Positions 15,061-20,030 of a stretch of 20,030 bases of DNA are shown one piece after another. The stretch is from an uncultured Bacteroidales bacterium (GTDB lineage: Bacteria > Bacteroidota > Bacteroidia > Bacteroidales > F082): contig CALBNV010000007.1 of NCBI GenBank assembly GCA_937896895.1, positions 1 to 20,030 on the forward strand, given 5' to 3'. The translations under genes and the position numbers were made by a program. How positions within the stretch are numbered: the first letter of the stretch is position 1; each line of letters starts with the position of its first letter. Below the pieces are notes generated by a model. It was not told the DNA's origin, made no database searches, and worked only from the letters and a program-made list of their open reading frames with translations.

Positions 15061-15858
15061 TCATTCTTTTGGATGAATGTCGATTATATATATATTGTCA
15101 TTTTCATCTATCCAATCTGTGTCCGAAATTTGAGTTAGTTTTTTCTCTTCTAAAAGTCTATATATTTTGTGGAATCCTTCGCATCTATAGAATGTTTTTT
15201 TTGGTTGATTTTCTGTAGAAACATAGTAAGATTTTGAAGAGATTTTATCATAAATTGTAATGTTGGGGAATTCTTTTTTGAATGATTTTAATGCTTTTGA
15301 GAAATCATTTGTATTGGCTGATTTGAGTTTCCTATAGGTGTCTTGAATTGATAATCCATTTTCTTGTAGTGTATTATATTGATCTTTTAGTTTTTTGTTG
15401 AAAAATCTTACAAATACATATTCATCAGTTCTTTCGCTATCAAGAGATTTACCACAAAGGCTATACATTTTGAACAAACATTCAGCACTGAATGTATCAG
15501 CATCATAATGTAATATGTCAATAGATTCATGCAAAAAAGCTTTGATTTGCTCCGAATTAAATAGACTAATAAGATTACTTATCACATCAACATCCCCTCT
15601 GCGTCCCAATATGCTATCGTATTGAAATATGATGTTCGTTTCAAAATTAGATGTTTTTGCTATTGGACATTTTTCCAACAACTTAAGTTCATCGGTGTTG
15701 AACGAAACAATATTATGTTCTATTTCAGCAAAGAATAAAAAAAGACCTTCGCAATATATGATAAAGTCACCTGTCCTTAATTCAAAGTCTGCAAACTTTG
15801 ATTTTACATTTTCACTATCGCGTGATGAACTATTTAGATTGATGAAAACAATTTTCAT
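15061..15858 (-). CDS. Uncharacterised 265-aa protein, third gene of AIPR-helicase operon
   Basis: I do not recognise a family. The protein is hydrophilic, AT-biased in codon use, and has no signal peptide or clear membrane segment. FIIYCEGLFLFFAEI near residues 32-46 is the most hydrophobic stretch and reads more like buried beta strands. The C-terminal half is Lys-rich (KKLKDQYNTLQENG, KALKSFKKEFP), followed by repeated acidic D/E-rich residues at the end. No nuclease, helicase or methyltransferase motif is visible. Its ATG overlaps the helicase stop by 4 nt (15855-15858), so it is almost certainly translated from the same transcript. A partner or accessory role with the helicase is inference from position only. 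Confidence 0.7.
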   Translation of the reverse strand: MKIVFINLNSSSRDSENVKSKFADFELRTGDFIIYCEGLFLFFAEIEHNIVSFNTDELKLLEKCPIAKTSNFETNIIFQYDSILGRRGDVDVISNLISLFNSEQIKAFLHESIDILHYDADTFSAECLFKMYSLCGKSLDSERTDEYVFVRFFNKKLKDQYNTLQENGLSIQDTYRKLKSANTNDFSKALKSFKKEFPNITIYDKISSKSYYVSTENQPKKTFYRCEGFHKIYRLLEEKKLTQISDTDWIDENDNIYIIDIHPKE

Positions 15859-18800
15859 TTTCTTGCGTTATTTTCAACAAAAGACAATAGGTCATCTTCT
15901 GATGCTCCTAAAAAATAATCTTCGATAAATTCCCACCTTTGAGAATCTGTCATGTTTTCTGTAAAGAAGTAGTCGAAAATTTTTTCGGATAATCTATGCT
16001 TGTCATAAATGCTATTTAATATGCTGTTTTCATAGTTGTTGTATCTGACGAGATTGTTAAGATATGTAGGGTTGTTGATCCTTACGAATATTGAAGGATT
16101 GTCTCCGCCTTTGATATTATATTCAGCCAAATTAAGGCTGTTTAATAATTCGGATAGGTTGACAATAATATCATCAGATTTACGATAAAATACATTTGTT
16201 GTAGATTTAATGAAAGAATTGTATGCCAGACGATATGATGCAATTATTTTATCATATCCAGATTTGGTTTGGTATGCTTCTGTTTTTTCGCCTGAATTGT
16301 ATATTGTACAACATGGAATGAATAGACTGTCTGTATTTTTTGAAGATGCGAATATCAATTTAAATGACTCAACAAATGCTTCCTTTTGAATCTGTGAATA
16401 ACCATTTGGAAGAGAATTTTCCATATCATATCGACTAACTCTTCTATGATGTGTTAACATGTGATCCAAAAATGAATATGATAATTGAAAAAAGGTATTT
16501 AACAATTCTCTTGTTTTGTTAACGTCATAATTTAGATTGATACTGACTTTATTTACGATTTTTGTATTGTAATTTTTAAAGACTTCTCCCTTTATAAGAT
16601 TGCGCTTGAATGCAGGGAAACTGATATTGCAATATTTATTTTGCCATAAATCATCCGAACATAAAACATAAATATTTGAAAAACCATCAATGTTACAAAT
16701 GTAATTTTTGTATTGTTTTTCAAAATTAACTATGTCTTTTTTTGCAACTTCAATATATATTTTCGTGAACAGGTTCTTGGGTCTTACGATTATAGAATAA
16801 AAACCAAGTTTATTTCGTAAATCGCTGCTCAATAACATTAAACAACTCTTGATCTTTTGATCATAATCAACGTCTTTGCCAATAAAAATATATTCAAAAT
16901 CAGAGGCTGATATAAGCATATTTCTCCGTTCACCATTTAATCGGTAAAGTGCCATTAATTTTTTCATTACGGCTCGTAGTTGGTATGGTTTTATTGATGA
17001 CAATCCTTGAAGTGTATGCTTATATTTTAAATCATTTCTTGAGTAATCTATTTTTGCAACTCCAATAATATTGGGATTTCTCGCCAATCTGCCAATTTCT
17101 TGAACATAATCCGCCAAATCTCCAGTTGGAGCATGATGGTAAACCACTTTAATATCTGGAACGTCAACACCCATACCGTATGCTTTTGTTGCACACATGA
17201 CAAATCTTGTTCCATCTTTGAAACTTTGAGCATTTTTTTTTCGATCATTCGGTTTAATGTCAGCATGGTATGCTGCCAAATAATTTCTATGCTCAATATT
17301 CTCATTCTGCAGCAAATCGATAATGGTTCTTTTATAGGGGAAATATACAATTGTTTTCGTATTAGAATTGCAAAATTCATTGATTCTTTTTACGGTTAGG
17401 TCTGTCCTTTGCTTCTCGTAATTTGATGAAGAAAAATTAGACATACATATATCAAACGAAATATTCTCTCGTTTTACAACTCCTATATAGTTTATGCATG
17501 GATTCATGTTAAGGGAGGCTATGGTATCAAAAACCATGTCGTTTTTACCGTTTGGATTCCATACCGCTGTAGCAGTTAATGCAAAAATTGGAAATGAATA
17601 TCCCAAAAAACGCTTTGACCTTCTTATATAATCTCCTAAAAACCAATAATCTACACGGAAGTCTCTTCCCCATGTGGTTACTGTATGTGCTTCGTCAACA
17701 ACAAATAGTCCAATTCTTCTGTCTCCAATGAAATTATCAATTGAGTAAGATAGTAGAAGTTCTGGCGATAGATATAATACGTTTATTATTCCAGCTTTTA
17801 CACCAATAATGACTTGTTCTTTTTCTGATGCAGATAGATTGCTGTTTATTGACGCAACACCGTTGTATTTCCCTTTCAAATTATCAACTTGGTCACACAT
17901 TAACGCGACAAGTGGAGAAACGACAATTGTTAAAAGTTTGTATTTTTCTGCCAAATATACTGCAGGTAACTGAAATAATAGTGATTTTCCGACTCCTGTG
18001 GGTGACGTGAGAAGAATGTTCCTCATTTCAGACACTTTTTTAATCCCGTTTTCTGCTTGTTTAATCACATTCTCAATAATATCACCTTGCGAGATGATTT
18101 CGTAATCTTTATTCTTGTATAGGTCTTTGTAAATTTTAAGAAATCTGAATGATTCATATCCCCAAACATGTTTCATCAAGGTTGAAATGTCATCTCTGTA
18201 TTTTATAGTTTTATCTTCCGATTTGATAAATAGTGACAAAGGAATGCGGAATTGTCTAATTGTATTCCAGATAATTCTAATCTTGTGGTTTTCAACATCA
18301 TTTTGCTCAATATAATAATTGGTTGATGGAAGAGTCATATTGTAATACAATGATTCCATAATATTGTCTGCCGTATTGTCATCAAGCATGATGAGATTCT
18401 GTGGATTACTTGGCAACGCTTTTGATATTTGAACACTTTCGTTGATTTGAATAAAATCAATTTTTGTAATTGATTTATCGTCGTCAATAGTAGGCTCTAT
18501 ATATTGTACATATTGTTTGTCATCTATATGGAAACAAAAAGAGTAGTACAAGCAATAATCAGAATTGTCAGTTGAGTCCTGAAATTGAAAACTATCATAG
18601 TCGGGAATGCTTGTGCTTGTTGGATTCTCATATCGATTAAGTAGATTGTTTGTAACGATGCAGATTTTCTTCTCTAGAAAGGATAAATTTCTAACATTTG
18701 ATGTCAATGCAATAAATGATTCGTAAGTTATATAGGACTTTATATTGCCAACATCAATCAAACTTTTTAGGATTAAACAGCTTTTTATTTCTTTAAGAAC

Positions 18801-18953
18801 TATTTTCCCGTCTTTGATGATGTTTTTGTCTAAGAACACAAAAGAATTGTCCTCTAATTTTTGTAATATATCAATGGTAAAGCCCTTAAAAACGATAATG
18901 TCATTCTCACCAAAGGTTTTACAAATTGCATTTTTTAAAAACTCTATTGTCAT
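15855..18953 (-). CDS. Large divergent RecQ-like superfamily 2 helicase
   Basis: This 1032-aa protein has a helicase core at about residues 295-650. It shows Walker A LLTSPTGVGKS (Lys323), SPLVALMCDQV, DEAH box Asp420-His423 in the RecQ-type context DEAHTVTTWGRDFRVDYW, ALTATA, then lobe-2 motifs TIVYFPYKRT, ATKAYGMGVDVPD and QEIGRLAR (Gln618, Arg622, Arg625). The WGRDFR loop after DEAH is characteristic of RecQ. Unlike housekeeping RecQ (about 600 aa), it has about 290 N-terminal and 380 C-terminal residues without a recognised domain, and no Cys4 zinc module or HRDC was seen. Both ends overlap neighbours by ATGA. The AIPR-family gene upstream and the AT-rich composition suggest a defence helicase rather than a repair enzyme. 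Helicase call is secure; the system-level role is inferred. Confidence 0.88.
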   Translation of the reverse strand: MTIEFLKNAICKTFGENDIIVFKGFTIDILQKLEDNSFVFLDKNIIKDGKIVLKEIKSCLILKSLIDVGNIKSYITYESFIALTSNVRNLSFLEKKICIVTNNLLNRYENPTSTSIPDYDSFQFQDSTDNSDYCLYYSFCFHIDDKQYVQYIEPTIDDDKSITKIDFIQINESVQISKALPSNPQNLIMLDDNTADNIMESLYYNMTLPSTNYYIEQNDVENHKIRIIWNTIRQFRIPLSLFIKSEDKTIKYRDDISTLMKHVWGYESFRFLKIYKDLYKNKDYEIISQGDIIENVIKQAENGIKKVSEMRNILLTSPTGVGKSLLFQLPAVYLAEKYKLLTIVVSPLVALMCDQVDNLKGKYNGVASINSNLSASEKEQVIIGVKAGIINVLYLSPELLLSYSIDNFIGDRRIGLFVVDEAHTVTTWGRDFRVDYWFLGDYIRRSKRFLGYSFPIFALTATAVWNPNGKNDMVFDTIASLNMNPCINYIGVVKRENISFDICMSNFSSSNYEKQRTDLTVKRINEFCNSNTKTIVYFPYKRTIIDLLQNENIEHRNYLAAYHADIKPNDRKKNAQSFKDGTRFVMCATKAYGMGVDVPDIKVVYHHAPTGDLADYVQEIGRLARNPNIIGVAKIDYSRNDLKYKHTLQGLSSIKPYQLRAVMKKLMALYRLNGERRNMLISASDFEYIFIGKDVDYDQKIKSCLMLLSSDLRNKLGFYSIIVRPKNLFTKIYIEVAKKDIVNFEKQYKNYICNIDGFSNIYVLCSDDLWQNKYCNISFPAFKRNLIKGEVFKNYNTKIVNKVSINLNYDVNKTRELLNTFFQLSYSFLDHMLTHHRRVSRYDMENSLPNGYSQIQKEAFVESFKLIFASSKNTDSLFIPCCTIYNSGEKTEAYQTKSGYDKIIASYRLAYNSFIKSTTNVFYRKSDDIIVNLSELLNSLNLAEYNIKGGDNPSIFVRINNPTYLNNLVRYNNYENSILNSIYDKHRLSEKIFDYFFTENMTDSQRWEFIEDYFLGASEDDLLSFVENNARK

Positions 18954-20030
18954 GGTATAATTATATCGTCTGATAATAAAGATTTGTCTGTGAAAATATT
19001 TGTACTTACCAATTCATTAAAAGTGTCTTTTCTTTTGCCGTATGACAAAACTGTTGTTTTTTTCTCTTCTGCTAATGCTGTTAATTTGGTGCATACGATT
19101 TCACACAGTTTATTTAAATATAACTTAAGATTGTCAGATAAGTCTTGCTTTTCCCAAATCTTTAATAAGTTAATTTTCCCACACGAAATATAATTTAAAA
19201 GAGAGATTGTATAGGCGATGACAGATGCTTTTTTGTTGGCATAACCTCTGTTTTCTGGACGTTTGAATAGGTAATTGTATATTATTATTAAGGCTATGGT
19301 ATGTTTGTAATAAACCTCATCTGGAATATATTTTGAATCTACTATCTTGCTAATAAACAAATCATAGTTGGTGCCCTCACCTTTAACAGCATCAAATGGC
19401 TCCATGTTCCAGCTTTTCCAAACTTTGGCAACTAATTCTTTTTTGAATTTACAACTTTTGGGATAGTTGGCGTCGAACAGCATTAAACCATCTTTTGTCA
19501 ATGAATTTTTCTTCCTCTCTTGATCATACTGCCCCCTAACACGTTCGTAGAACCAATATCTAATATCATGTTTTTCACTTGGTATCAGTGTATTTCTTGA
19601 TAACTCTTGCAACCTAATGTTAAATTCATTGCTAACGCTAAAATCTGCATATTTAATTCTGCTTTGTGAGTTTGAAAATTTTGTTATATTTGCAGCAACA
19701 TCTTTCCTTTCTCCATTAAGAACCAAGATTTTTACTTGAACATATACTCCTAACAAAGAAATACTACGGTCTCTGTTTTTCGCATTGAATATACTGGCTG
19801 TTGTTTGTCCGCCATTAACAATTTGAAAGTCAAATATTTTACTTAATATGCCAGTACTTATGAATTCATTTGTTCTGCTTCCATCTTGCTTTTCTTCGCT
19901 AATATCAGTTTTAGAACCACCGGTATTGTCAACGTCAATATTAGCTGCTAAAGCGGTGATGCCGTTGTTGTACGCTAAAAACATTTGACTTTCTTTTTTC
20001 AGAGTTTCTAAAATGCAGATATTTGCATTA
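18950..20030 (-). CDS. AIPR family (abortive-infection phage resistance) protein, C-terminal part
   Basis: The frame stays open to the right edge of the window, so the N-terminus and start are missing. The first in-frame ATG at 19984 is internal, because the preceding residues (ICILETLKKESQ) run straight into MFLAYNNGITALA, a segment typical of mid-protein in AIPR proteins. The family hallmark FQIVNGGQTTASIFNAK lies at about 19828-19778. Further on are SNSQSRIKYADFSV and WFYERVRGQY, also seen in the family. AIPR (PF10592) was named from abortive-infection phage resistance proteins and recurs beside restriction-modification and other defence genes; its activity is not settled. About 360 residues are visible. 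The stop overlaps the helicase ATG by 4 nt. The family call is strong; its role here is inferred. Confidence 0.85.
   Translation of the reverse strand, partial: NANICILETLKKESQMFLAYNNGITALAANIDVDNTGGSKTDISEEKQDGSRTNEFISTGILSKIFDFQIVNGGQTTASIFNAKNRDRSISLLGVYVQVKILVLNGERKDVAANITKFSNSQSRIKYADFSVSNEFNIRLQELSRNTLIPSEKHDIRYWFYERVRGQYDQERKKNSLTKDGLMLFDANYPKSCKFKKELVAKVWKSWNMEPFDAVKGEGTNYDLFISKIVDSKYIPDEVYYKHTIALIIIYNYLFKRPENRGYANKKASVIAYTISLLNYISCGKINLLKIWEKQDLSDNLKLYLNKLCEIVCTKLTALAEEKKTTVLSYGKRKDTFNELVSTNIFTDKSLLSDDIIIP

Noticed and set aside
18950..19984. AIPR gene starting at ATG 19984
   Set aside because: The frame stays open to the window edge and the residues upstream continue the family alignment, so the ATG is internal.

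Overview
The window looks like a chromosome segment from a Bacteroidota bacterium, most likely order Bacteroidales. Supporting signs are Bacteroidota-type -7 promoter elements (TAnnTTTGC) before several genes, a BtuB-type TonB receptor followed by a BtuG-like surface lipoprotein under a cobalamin riboswitch, a FISUMP/DUF1566-type surface domain, and almost no Shine-Dalgarno sites. No rRNA, tRNA, CRISPR array or complete insertion sequence was seen.

Layout. (1) 1-1812: the 3' part of a FISUMP-type secreted protein, convergent with an AAA ATPase with a C-terminal winged-helix-like region. A perfect palindrome lies between them. (2) 2184-6720: a plus-strand group of nfnA, nfnB, nadK and a predicted 10-TM ArsP_2-type metal transporter. 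NfnAB interconverts NADH, NADPH and ferredoxin electrons, and NadK makes NADP, so these three genes share the NADP pool. The transporter carries a His-rich loop built from 9-nt DNA repeats. (3) 6723-7316: marC on the minus strand, with a tandem repeat in its predicted 5' UTR. (4) 7489-10784: promoter, cobalamin riboswitch, btuB-like receptor, btuG-like lipoprotein and terminator, forming a complete B12-uptake operon. (5) 10832-14900: a GT4 glycosyltransferase starting at TTG, then purD, a polytopic membrane protein and rnhB. The last three overlap by 1 and 4 nt.

(6) 15061-20030: a sharply more AT-rich minus-strand block of three genes joined by 4-nt ATGA overlaps. In transcription order these are an AIPR-family (abortive-infection phage resistance) protein cut by the window edge, a 1032-aa divergent RecQ-like helicase with long uncharacterised N- and C-terminal regions, and a 265-aa protein of no recognised family. 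This is the best candidate for an undescribed system: a probable phage-defence operon inserted next to housekeeping genes.

Short-period DNA repeats and GC-rich palindromes recur in the gaps, and in one case inside a coding region. They are reported separately because they seem to be a genome-wide habit of this organism and may affect expression or protein sequence.
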